A DNA stretch of 64,000 nt from Ignavibacteriaceae bacterium (GTDB lineage: Bacteria; Bacteroidota; Ignavibacteria; Ignavibacteriales; Ignavibacteriaceae): assembly GCA_008933765.1 (NCBI GenBank), contig WBUK01000003.1:154528-218527 (forward strand), in the 5' to 3' direction. How positions within the stretch are numbered: the stretch's first letter is position 1; each line of letters opens with the position of its first letter. Of this stretch, positions 9,753 to 17,270 are shown one piece after another. Made by a program: the position numbers and the translations under genes. The notes under the pieces are model-generated. The model saw nothing but the letters and a program-made list of their open reading frames with translations. It made no database searches and was not told where the DNA came from.

Positions 9753-10856
9753 ATGGCTATAAATCAAGAATCAGTGCTTAAGGCTCTTTCGACCGTCATC
9801 GAGCCTGATCTGAAAAAAGACCTCGTTACGCTGAACATGATCGATAAACTTCAGATTGACGGAAACAACATCTCTTTCGATGTGGTGCTTACCACTCCGG
9901 CGTGCCCGCTTAAAGATAAGATGAAAAACGATTGTCTGATCGCTATAAGAAAAGAAATCCCGGAAGTTGGTGAGATTAATATTAATATGCCCGCCCGTGT
10001 TTCTTCCTTCAGTTCAAGGCAGAATATCGGCGGTTTCTTAGACAATGTTAAAAACACAATCGCTATCGCAAGCGGTAAAGGCGGCGTGGGTAAAAGCACC
10101 GTTGCAGTTAACTTAGCGGTTTCTCTCGCTTTGGAAGGAGCTAAAGTCGGGCTTATTGACGCCGATATTTACGGACCAAGCATTCCCCTTATGCTCGGTA
10201 TCAACGAAAAACCGTTAGTTCGGCAGGTTGAAAACAAAATCAGAATTTTACCGCTTACGAAATATGGAATACAACTGATGTCAATCGGGTTTTTGGTTGA
10301 TGATAATCAGGCGATTATCTGGCGAGGACCGATGGCTTCCGGCGCCGTTAAACAATTTATGACAGATGTTGACTGGGACGACCTCGACTACCTCCTGTTC
10401 GATATGCCTCCGGGCACCGGTGATATACAGCTGACTCTCTGCCAGGTTATCCCACTTACCGGGGCTGTTATTGTTACCACCCCGCAGGATGTGTCGCTTG
10501 CTGATGCCAGAAAAGCCGCTCAAATGTTTGAAAAAGTGAATGTACCCGTGCTCGGTGTCGTGGAAAATATGAGCTACTTTATTGCTCCCGATACCAAAAA
10601 CAGATACGATATTTTTGGAACCGGCGGTGGCGAAAAGCTCGCTAAGGAATTTAATGCTCAGTTTCTTGGTTCTATACCTATAGACCCGAGGATAAGGGTG
10701 GGTGGCGATAAAGGCATTCCCGTCGTATATGATATACCCGACTCGGAAGAAGCGATGACTATTACCGACATTTCAAGAAACCTTGCGCAGCAAATCTCTA
10801 TTTTCAACGCAAAACAGGGTGCGCAACAGCTTGAAATTATTTTAAGTGACGAATGA
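9753..10856 (+). CDS. apbC: Mrp/ApbC-type P-loop iron-sulfur carrier
   Basis: Cytosolic ATPase proposed to carry and deliver Fe-S clusters. Residues 1-80 form a MIP18/DUF59-type domain (VIEPDLKKDLVTL). A P-loop NTPase domain follows with the deviant Walker A GKGGVGKSTVAVN, the switch segment LIDADIYGPSIP, and DMPPGTGDIQLT. The CxxC seen after the ENMSYF motif in enterobacterial ApbC is absent here (ENMSYFIAPDTKN). AAAGGA lies upstream of the ATG. The stop overlaps the next gene (ATGA), a NifU-like scaffold, consistent with a joint role in cluster delivery. Confidence 0.93.
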   Translation: MAINQESVLKALSTVIEPDLKKDLVTLNMIDKLQIDGNNISFDVVLTTPACPLKDKMKNDCLIAIRKEIPEVGEININMPARVSSFSSRQNIGGFLDNVKNTIAIASGKGGVGKSTVAVNLAVSLALEGAKVGLIDADIYGPSIPLMLGINEKPLVRQVENKIRILPLTKYGIQLMSIGFLVDDNQAIIWRGPMASGAVKQFMTDVDWDDLDYLLFDMPPGTGDIQLTLCQVIPLTGAVIVTTPQDVSLADARKAAQMFEKVNVPVLGVVENMSYFIAPDTKNRYDIFGTGGGEKLAKEFNAQFLGSIPIDPRIRVGGDKGIPVVYDIPDSEEAMTITDISRNLAQQISIFNAKQGAQQLEIILSDE

Positions 10857-11089
10857 ACGACGCATTGAACCAAAGAATTCTCATTGCCCTTGATAAAATC
10901 AGACCTTACCTTAAGGCTGACGGGGGCGACATTGAACTCGTAAATGTAACTCCGGACGGAATTGTGCAGGTAAGGCTGACAGGGGCGTGCAGCTCATGCC
11001 CGATGTCTCAAATGACTCTTCGCGCCGGAGTGGAAAGAGCTGTGATTCGGGAAGTACCCGGTATTAGAAGAGTGGAAGCAGTTCCCTGA
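10853..11089 (+). CDS. NifU-like (Nfu) C-terminal domain protein
   Basis: A 78-residue single-domain Fe-S scaffold. It has the conserved LKADGGDIELV segment and the cluster-binding CxxC in GACSSCPMSQMTL, followed by a VPGIRRVEAV tail. It starts by a 4-bp ATGA overlap with the mrp/apbC gene, so the two are translationally coupled and probably act together in assembling or transferring iron-sulfur clusters. The stand-alone domain is normal in this phylum. Confidence 0.93.
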   Translation: MNDALNQRILIALDKIRPYLKADGGDIELVNVTPDGIVQVRLTGACSSCPMSQMTLRAGVERAVIREVPGIRRVEAVP

Positions 11090-11101
11090 TCATAGGGAAC
11101 T
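11080..11101 (+). repeat. 8-bp inverted repeat spanning the nfu stop codon
   Basis: The arms AGTTCCCT and AGGGAACT flank a 6-nt loop, and the nfu TGA stop codon lies inside the structure. A CTGATCA heptamer occurs at 11086 and again at 11100. No U tract follows, so termination is uncertain. It is the first of two consecutive hairpins in the 62-bp gap before the cobalamin-binding protein gene. Confidence 0.5.
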
Positions 11102-11109
11102 GATCACTC

Positions 11110-11151
11110 GTTTTATCGGTTATTCTCTTTATGGATTTTAACCGATAAAAC
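11110..11151 (+). promoter_or_regulatory. 13-bp perfect hairpin abutting the start codon of the B12-binding gene
   Basis: The arms 11110-11122 (GTTTTATCGGTTA) and 11139-11151 are perfect complements with a 16-nt loop. The right arm ends at the base before the ATG at 11152. Folding in the mRNA would occupy the whole ribosome-binding region, and only the weak TATGGA in the loop resembles a Shine-Dalgarno. As DNA it could instead be an operator. The regulatory role is inferred from position and perfection of the stem. Confidence 0.5.
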
Positions 11152-11793
11152 ATGATTAAAGAATCTCAATACTTAGACTTCCTGAACTCGTTAGTGCTTG
11201 GTGACAAACACCGGTGCCGTGAAATTTTTGTTTCGTTGGCTAATGAGGGCTGCGAGTTAGAGGATATTTATATCAATTTAATTCAACGGGCGCTTTATAA
11301 AATCGGAAGAATGTGGGAGAACGGCGAAATTTCTATCGCCGAGGAACACATCGCTTCCAACATCTCCGAATATTTAGTTGACATCTCACTCTCATATTTT
11401 GAAACAGCACCACCGTGCGGAAGATCGATAATTATCACGGGAATTGATAAAGATTTCCACGACATTGGCGCACGGATGGTTACAAACCTCTTCGAACTTC
11501 ACGGATGGAGCACACGCTTCCTTGGCGGAAACACCCCTAAAAAAGATGTTCTGAATATGATAAAGCATCTTAAACCGAACCTTGTTGGCATCACTTACTG
11601 TATGTACATTAATTTCTTGCGGTTTATTGAAATGCTGGATGAAATAACATCTCTTTTCCCTGATCAAAAAATTATCGTGGGCGGGCAGGGGCTTTCATAC
11701 GATGAGAATAACTCACTCGCTAAATACGAAAATGTTACCGCCACCAATTCTATAGAAGAAATAAAAAAGTTCATTCTCGATACCGGTTATTAA
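11152..11793 (+). CDS. CarH/LitR-like cobalamin-binding sensor domain protein without DNA-binding domain
   Basis: A 213-residue protein made of a helical cap domain and a B12-binding Rossmann domain. The cap shows the Wx9EH motif (Trp55, Glu65, His66) characteristic of CarH-type light sensors. The Rossmann part has DFHDIG (Asp101, His103, Gly106), the lower-ligand D-x-H-x-x-G motif, followed by LGGNTP and VGGQG. The MerR-type helix-turn-helix found in CarH is missing, and the residue after the cap Trp is Glu rather than the His that CarH uses as light-state ligand. It may act on a partner protein. It precedes the Mla operon, from which it is separated by 159 bp carrying repeats. Confidence 0.85.
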   Translation: MIKESQYLDFLNSLVLGDKHRCREIFVSLANEGCELEDIYINLIQRALYKIGRMWENGEISIAEEHIASNISEYLVDISLSYFETAPPCGRSIIITGIDKDFHDIGARMVTNLFELHGWSTRFLGGNTPKKDVLNMIKHLKPNLVGITYCMYINFLRFIEMLDEITSLFPDQKIIVGGQGLSYDENNSLAKYENVTATNSIEEIKKFILDTGY

Positions 11794-11940
11794 TCTCCAA
11801 AGAATTTAAGTGCTTTTATTTGTTTCAAAAATTGCTGTTTCAATCTTTAAAACTACCGGTTATTAATTGCTAAAGAATAGTTAAAATTTCCTCATTTATC
11901 CGTAAATTTGGTATTGTTAATAATCCATATTGGTTATTAA
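11781..11940 (+). repeat. Three imperfect copies of the B12-protein gene end, period 73-74 bp
   Basis: A segment containing the last codons and stop (TACCGGTTATTAAT at 11781) recurs at 11854 and, more degenerate, at 11928 (TATTGGTTATTAAG). The first two copies remain similar for about 28 bp. The 45 bp between them and the sequence after the second copy show no resemblance to each other. The last copy ends about a dozen bases before the mlaE start. Confidence 0.7.
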
Positions 11941-11952
11941 GAAACCAAATTT

Positions 11953-12711
11953 ATGATCCACGGAATTCAGAACCTTAACTTCTTCGATTTTTTAGCCACC
12001 GTTGTGAGCGAGTTTTTCTCCCGTCGCGAGATAAAAAATATTACAATAACAGTAGCCCTTCGGCAAATATTGTTCACCGGTTACGAGGCTCTTTCAATTA
12101 TCACACTTGCTGCTGTTGCAGTTGGTGCGGTTATTGTTTTACAGGGGAACTCAGTTCTGGCGAGTTTTTCACAAAGCCCGATGTATTATTCGATTCTTGT
12201 TGCAATCATTCCGAGAGAGTTAAGCATTCTGCTCACCTCACTTATCGTAATTGCGCGGTCCGGTACGGCAATTTCCACCGAAATCGGCAACATGAACATT
12301 AACAATGAAACGCTTGCAATTTATTCTTTCGGCATTTCACCAATCGCTTACCTTGCTATTCCGAGAGTAATTGCAATGATAATTTCAGTTGTATGCCTGA
12401 CTGTTTATTTTAATTTCGCAGCGTTTATGAGCAGTTGGTTCATCAACTACCTTTCTGACGGCGTTATACCAAGCCATTTCATTTACGAGCTGTTCACCAC
12501 TATGAGCATAACAGATTTATTGATGGCAATAATAAAATCGTCACTTTTTGGTTTTTTTATCGGTGTTATCGCTTGTTACAACGGCTTCAAAGTTCAAAGT
12601 TCAATTACCGAAGTGCCGCAACGAACCATCAAAACCGTGGTTAACTCCGTTTCTGTTATGGTTGTTTTGGATATTATTATCACTTCACTTTTCTATCTCT
12701 ATCTGTATTAG
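11953..12711 (+). CDS. mlaE: MlaE-family phospholipid ABC transporter permease
   Basis: Inner-membrane permease of an MCE lipid transporter, about 252 residues with five or six hydrophobic segments. The family signature is present: IPRELSILLTSLIVIARSGTA followed by EIGNMNINNETLAIYSFGI, then a conserved IPRVIAM segment. It heads a cluster with the ATPase-like gene 12 bp downstream and an MCE-domain protein after that. In the known system the complex moves phospholipids between inner and outer membrane. A TAAATTTG at 11903 resembles the Bacteroidota -7 element but has no clear partner box. Confidence 0.9.
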   Translation: MIHGIQNLNFFDFLATVVSEFFSRREIKNITITVALRQILFTGYEALSIITLAAVAVGAVIVLQGNSVLASFSQSPMYYSILVAIIPRELSILLTSLIVIARSGTAISTEIGNMNINNETLAIYSFGISPIAYLAIPRVIAMIISVVCLTVYFNFAAFMSSWFINYLSDGVIPSHFIYELFTTMSITDLLMAIIKSSLFGFFIGVIACYNGFKVQSSITEVPQRTIKTVVNSVSVMVVLDIIITSLFYLYLY

Positions 12712-12723
12712 TGACTTTATATT

Positions 12724-13455
12724 ATGCACAAATTAATGCTAAACGAAGTTTCAGGTTATGATACGGATAGTGCAAGTTTTGCCCCAATAACGGCTGACTT
12801 TTCAGGCTTGAATCTTATTGGAATTGTTGCCGACCTTGAAGAAACTGCGGTCTCACTATTAAGGATAATAGCCGGTTTGATGCGTCCGGCAGCAGGTGAA
12901 GTGCTTTACGACGGCAGCGACATCTATTCGCTGACTGAGGAAAAGCGCTCAAAAATGATGAGGAAAACCGGGTATATTTTCGACACCGGGGGGCTGATTT
13001 CCAACCTGATGGTGATGGAGAATGTCTGTATCCCATACGATTTTGTTCATCCGGGCAATAATTATGAACAAAAAATGGAGAGAATCCGCTCACTTTTGCA
13101 TATTTTTGACATTGACGAAAATATTCTTCAGAAACGCCCTTCGATGCTTAACAAGGGTGAGGTAAAAATGATCAATTATGTGAGAACTTATGCTCCTCAG
13201 CCTGAAATTGTTTTTATCGAAGCACCGCTCTCGAAAGTCAATAAGTTAAGGGAACACATAGTTGAACAGTTTATTCTTGATCTGGCTCTCGGCGAGGGTG
13301 TAACTCACTTTTTTGCGGCACAAAGGTTTTCTTCGTTAGTTAATTATGCCGACGCAATAATTGCGATAAAAAAAGAAGAAGCAACATTTTTCAAAAAAGA
13401 GGATGATATTCGCAACAGTTTCAATTTCCGGGAATTTTTCGACTTAGAGGATTAG
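12724..13455 (+). CDS. Degenerate MlaF-type ABC ATPase-like protein lacking catalytic motifs
   Basis: The fold and position are those of the MlaF nucleotide-binding subunit: 243 residues, between permease and MCE protein, with recognisable LLRIIAGLMRPAAGEVLYDG and GYIFDTGGLISNLMVMENV blocks. Every catalytic motif is altered. The Walker A region reads GIVADLEETAVSLL, with Ala42 where the lysine belongs. The signature LSGG is LNKGE. Walker B ends FIEAP instead of LDEP, and the switch histidine is Gln (AAQRF). The reading frame is intact and spacing in the operon is tight, so it looks maintained, not a pseudogene. It probably cannot hydrolyse ATP as drawn. Confidence 0.85.
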   Translation: MHKLMLNEVSGYDTDSASFAPITADFSGLNLIGIVADLEETAVSLLRIIAGLMRPAAGEVLYDGSDIYSLTEEKRSKMMRKTGYIFDTGGLISNLMVMENVCIPYDFVHPGNNYEQKMERIRSLLHIFDIDENILQKRPSMLNKGEVKMINYVRTYAPQPEIVFIEAPLSKVNKLREHIVEQFILDLALGEGVTHFFAAQRFSSLVNYADAIIAIKKEEATFFKKEDDIRNSFNFREFFDLED

Positions 13456-13461
13456 CGTCTG

Positions 13462-14514
13462 ATGGCGAACTTAAAATACACAAAAGTTTTTGTTTTCTCT
13501 TTCATATCCGTTGCTGTTGTGGCAGTGGTGATTTTCGTGATGTCAATTCTAATAAGCGAAAAAGTTTTTTCCGCAAAGCAACACTTCAAAGCTGCCTTTG
13601 CCGATGCTATTGGGCTCAAAGGCAATGTACCCGTTATGTTCAAAGGTTTTAAAATTGGTTACATAAAAGATTTTGAACTGCAGGAAGACAACCGGGTTTA
13701 TGCCGACCTTTTAATCTACGAGGAATATGAGAAACTTATTAAAGAGAATTGTATCCTCTATAAAACAACCAACCCAATCTCTTCAGTTACGAGCATCCTG
13801 CTGTTAGCCGGAGAGGGGAAATCGAAGGGGGTGAAACCCGGAGCAATGGTATATGGCTTCGATACGCCGGAAGGAAAAACACTGTTACGAAAATACAACA
13901 TTGGGTTTTCTGGCGATGCTATAAGTTCGCTTATGTTCAAGTTTGACGCAATTCTCGAAGGAATTAACCCCGTGTTCATCGATTCAACCGGTGAAACCTT
14001 GATGAGAAACATCGCCTCACTCGATACTACTTTCAAAAGAATTAACTCGATTGTTTACAATGTCGATGAAACTATGCAGATGGTTAACTCGGGGGTTAGA
14101 TCGAGCAAAGACGGCGCCTTCAAAGGCTTGGCTAAATTAGATGATTTAGTGACCGAATTGGAGCTTACCTCACAAAACGCCCGTAAATTGATGGTGGGTA
14201 TCGATGAAACGCTTGCAAATTACAAAAAACCTGACAGCTTAGCAATTAAAATGATTGACCCAACGGGTGAAAACTTCATTAAACCCGTTCAGAAATCCCT
14301 TGAATCGGTTAACGAACTTCTGCCGGAGATAACCAAACTCTTAACTTATTCGAATGATCAGACTACCAATCTTTCGCTAATTCAGGAAAAAATCAAAAAA
14401 GTGCTTGATGATTTTCAGACTACCCTGCAAATTTTGAACAGAAACCCGCTGATTAACCTAAACACCGATGTGGGCAAAAAGAATGTTGAACAAGGAAAGA
14501 AACGACCAAGATGA
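13462..14514 (+). CDS. MCE-domain (MlaD-like) lipid-transport protein
   Basis: About 350 residues: one N-terminal transmembrane helix (KVFVFSFISVAVVAVVIFV), an MCE domain at roughly residues 38-120 (AAFADAIGLKGNVPVMFKGF, KIGYIKDF), and a long helical C-terminal region. This is the architecture of MlaD-type substrate-binding proteins, anchored in the inner membrane and forming a hexameric lipid channel in the periplasm. It starts 6 bp after the ATPase-like gene and overlaps the following lipoprotein gene by ATGA. Confidence 0.88.
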   Translation: MANLKYTKVFVFSFISVAVVAVVIFVMSILISEKVFSAKQHFKAAFADAIGLKGNVPVMFKGFKIGYIKDFELQEDNRVYADLLIYEEYEKLIKENCILYKTTNPISSVTSILLLAGEGKSKGVKPGAMVYGFDTPEGKTLLRKYNIGFSGDAISSLMFKFDAILEGINPVFIDSTGETLMRNIASLDTTFKRINSIVYNVDETMQMVNSGVRSSKDGAFKGLAKLDDLVTELELTSQNARKLMVGIDETLANYKKPDSLAIKMIDPTGENFIKPVQKSLESVNELLPEITKLLTYSNDQTTNLSLIQEKIKKVLDDFQTTLQILNRNPLINLNTDVGKKNVEQGKKRPR

Positions 14515-15500
14515 ATCTTCCCCTTCGCCTCTTTACGAAATTTCGGTTTCTGCTGTTTTGTTTGGTTCTCCCTCTGTTTTTGCTCTCTTTTTCCGGTTGT
14601 TTTTCTTCAACCACGATTGATGACCAAAAAACACGATCGCAAAGCGACGGAGATGATTTTTTTAACCTTGCAAATAACCTGATTAACAGGAATAAAATTG
14701 CACCCGCGCTCATCGCACTTGATGAAGCCTATAATAGTTATTCACTTTTGGATGATGTTTCCGGTAAAAGTAAGGTACTGCTGAAGAAAGTAACTCTTTT
14801 TGCGGCTACAAATGAAACGGAAAAGGGGGACAGCATACTTTCTGCTGAGTTGCTTATTCTTCCCTCGAAAACCGATACTATAAACCTGATTAACTCGCTA
14901 ACGGAATTTTACTATAACACTAAACGGTACGACAGCGTTCTTGCGGTAACCGCAAAATTCAACACCTCTTATTTAGAGCACCCAAAAGCTTTGATAGCTA
15001 TTGCTTACCTCGCTCTCACCAAATTTGCTCTCGGGCAAAATATTGAAATGGAGCTTGCCAACCTGAACCGTGCTTTTGTTGCTTTTGAGAGAGACAAGAT
15101 CTATCCACCCGACCAATTAGGCTTTGCTTACTACACCAGGGCTTTTATTTCAAGAGAAAAAGGCGATTTGAACGACGCCGAGTTCTGGGGGATGAAAGCG
15201 TGGGATAAAGACCTTCAAAATGAAGACTATCAGGCGCTTGCATACGATTTGGAATTGCTGGCGAAAATTGCCGAAGCGAAAGCGGATTTTTCAGGCGCTG
15301 CCGGATTATATAAAAGAGCAAGTGACTCATATAACGCACTCGGTATCGAAAGAGAATCTGTTTTCTGCGAGGTAAAAAGCCTGCTCCTCCGTTTGAAAGA
15401 AGATAAGAACAACTCTTTCCTGATTAATCGGTTAAAATTTTTACGAGACAAAATAACCGACGCCGTACTTATTCAGGAAACTGATATTCTGCTGAAATAA
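14511..15500 (+). CDS. Predicted lipoprotein of the Mla operon with TPR-like helices
   Basis: A 329-residue protein with a signal peptide ending in a lipobox (LLSFSGC, Cys30), so it is probably membrane-anchored. The rest is helical with repeated A/L/Y patterns resembling tetratricopeptide repeats (AYYTRAFISREKGDLNDAEF, ALAYDLELLAKIAEAKADF). I do not recognise a named family. The ATGA overlap with the MCE gene places it as the last gene of the Mla operon. It may be an outer-membrane or periplasmic partner of the transporter, which is inference from position. Confidence 0.72.
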   Translation: MNLPLRLFTKFRFLLFCLVLPLFLLSFSGCFSSTTIDDQKTRSQSDGDDFFNLANNLINRNKIAPALIALDEAYNSYSLLDDVSGKSKVLLKKVTLFAATNETEKGDSILSAELLILPSKTDTINLINSLTEFYYNTKRYDSVLAVTAKFNTSYLEHPKALIAIAYLALTKFALGQNIEMELANLNRAFVAFERDKIYPPDQLGFAYYTRAFISREKGDLNDAEFWGMKAWDKDLQNEDYQALAYDLELLAKIAEAKADFSGAAGLYKRASDSYNALGIERESVFCEVKSLLLRLKEDKNNSFLINRLKFLRDKITDAVLIQETDILLK

Positions 15501-15601
15501 TTATAAACAGTCTAAAAATTAAAAACTTACAACTCTCTTATTCAGGAAACTGATATTCTGCTGAAATAATTATAAACAGTCTAAAAATTAAAAACTTACA
15601 A
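15468..15601 (+). repeat. 65-bp perfect direct repeat at the end of the lipoprotein gene
   Basis: 15468-15532 and 15537-15601 are identical over 65 bp with a 4-bp gap, giving a 69-bp period. The first copy holds the last 11 codons including the TAA stop, and the second copy lies wholly downstream. This is a recent tandem duplication of a gene terminus. The second copy ends 26 bp before the gltX stop on the opposite strand. Confidence 0.95.
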
Positions 15602-15627
15602 TTTACTGCGGATTAAAGGATTAACAC

Positions 15628-17091
15628 TTATTGTTTAACCGCCAACTTTTCAATTGCAGAGTTAATCCGGCGGATTGTTTCCTCTTTTCCCAACGCATCA
15701 ATAATGTCAAAAAGCCCCGGACCGGAAGAAACCCCCGAAATAGCAAGCCTAACGGGATGTATTAATTTCCCTGCACCAACTCCTGCTTCTTCTGCAGTTG
15801 ATCTAAGTGCGTTTTCGTAGCCCTCTTTTGTTGGTTCACTCAGCGCATTAAGTTTACTGATATATCCTTTCAGTAATGCGGGGGTATCTTCTTTCCAGGC
15901 TTTTTGCACCCCTTTTTCTTCATATTCTGAAGGCGAAGTAAAGAAATAGCCTGCATTAACAGGTATTTCCTTTATAAACTTAACCCTTTCTTTCATCGAT
16001 TGAACAACCTTCACCAAAAAAGCCTCTTCATACGAGTTGCCTGCACAGCCGGTAGCATTAAGTTCCTCACGCAGCAGCCGGGCAAGTTCTTCATCACTTT
16101 TTGCACGAAGATGTTCCGCATTAAGCCAGTCAAGTTTCTCTAAATTAAAAACTGCGCCCGATTTGTTAATTCTCTCAATAGAAAACGATTTAATAAGTTC
16201 ATCCATATAGTAAAACTCACGATCGTCCCCCGCATTCCACCCCAACAGAGCAATAAAATTAATAAGCGCTTCTTTCAGATAGCCTTTAGCTCTGTAATCT
16301 TCAACCGCCACATCCCCCTGCCTTTTGCTGAGTTTTGATCTGTCAGGGTTTAACAAAAGGGGCAAATGTGCAAACTGCGGCACTTCCCACCCGAACGATT
16401 CATAGAGCAGAACATGTTTCGGCGTCGAGGGCAACCACTCTTCACCCCTGATAGTGTGGGTAATTTTCATCAGGTGGTCGTCAACCACATTCGCTAAATG
16501 ATATGTCGGGAAACCGTCGCTTTTAATCAAGACCTGATCGTCGATCAAAGAAGTATCGAACTCAACAACTCCCCTTATCAGATCATGAATCTTAACTTTT
16601 TTTCCGTGCTTCACATTCAAGCGAATTACAAAAGGTTTCCCTTCGGCAATCGATCGTTTTACCTCTTCATCTGTTAAGTTGAGGCAGTGTTTGTCATAAA
16701 GGGTTTGTTCACCGCGGCTACGCTGCTCGTCTCTTAGTGCATCCAACCGCTCTTTCGTGCAGAAACAGTAGTAAGCGTCGCGATTTTTTATCAATTTATC
16801 GGTGTGTTCTGAATAAATGCTCAGTCTTTCGGATTGGGTGTAAGGACCGAAATCACCCTCTCTTCCGGGTCCCTCATCGAAGTGTAGCCCCGCCCATTCT
16901 AAAGTAGCAATCAAATTTTCAGCAGCGCCTTCAACCAAGCGGGCACGGTCGGTATCTTCAATCCGAAGAACGAAAGAACCTCCGGTCTGTTTTGCAAAAA
17001 GGAAGTTATAAAGTGCAGTTCTTAATCCCCCGATATGTAAATAACCGGTCGGGCTTGGGGCGAACCTGACCCTTGGCTTTTCTGATATCAT
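15628..17091 (-). CDS. gltX: Glutamyl-tRNA synthetase
   Basis: Class I aminoacyl-tRNA synthetase of 487 residues. It shows the HIGH-type signature RFAPSPTGYLHIGG near the N-terminus, the IEDTDRAR motif, and the KMSKS-type loop KLSKRQGD. Between them lie the catalytic fold and a C-terminal anticodon-binding helical domain of normal length. It is monocistronic on the minus strand, convergent with the Mla operon. Its 5' leader is filled by a 37-bp tandem array. Confidence 0.97.
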   Translation of the reverse strand: MISEKPRVRFAPSPTGYLHIGGLRTALYNFLFAKQTGGSFVLRIEDTDRARLVEGAAENLIATLEWAGLHFDEGPGREGDFGPYTQSERLSIYSEHTDKLIKNRDAYYCFCTKERLDALRDEQRSRGEQTLYDKHCLNLTDEEVKRSIAEGKPFVIRLNVKHGKKVKIHDLIRGVVEFDTSLIDDQVLIKSDGFPTYHLANVVDDHLMKITHTIRGEEWLPSTPKHVLLYESFGWEVPQFAHLPLLLNPDRSKLSKRQGDVAVEDYRAKGYLKEALINFIALLGWNAGDDREFYYMDELIKSFSIERINKSGAVFNLEKLDWLNAEHLRAKSDEELARLLREELNATGCAGNSYEEAFLVKVVQSMKERVKFIKEIPVNAGYFFTSPSEYEEKGVQKAWKEDTPALLKGYISKLNALSEPTKEGYENALRSTAEEAGVGAGKLIHPVRLAISGVSSGPGLFDIIDALGKEETIRRINSAIEKLAVKQ

Positions 17092-17130
17092 TGTAAACCG
17101 TAATCAAGAAATGGAAAAATGTGTAGCAGT

Positions 17131-17270
17131 GCAAAAATGTTTAGCAGTGATAAAAATGTAACACAGCGCAAAAATGTTAAACTGTAATAAAAATATAACT
17201 CTGTGCAAAAATGTTAAACTGTAATAAAAATATAACTCTGTGCAAAAATGTTCAGTAGTAATAAAAATTA
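17131..17270. repeat. 37-bp tandem repeat, about 3.7 copies
   Basis: Copies begin at 17131, 17168, 17205 and 17242, each opening with GCAAAAATGT. The second and third are identical, the first diverges in places and the fourth is truncated. The array fills the gap between the gltX start and the kinase-like gene and reaches that gene's stop codon (17268-17270), whose own last bases resemble the unit. It appears to have grown from the gene terminus. No hairpin or gene was seen in it. Confidence 0.9.

Noticed and set aside
12724..13455. Pseudogene call for the degenerate ATPase
   Set aside because: The frame is intact, length is normal and spacing to both neighbours is tight, so a maintained non-catalytic protein is more likely.
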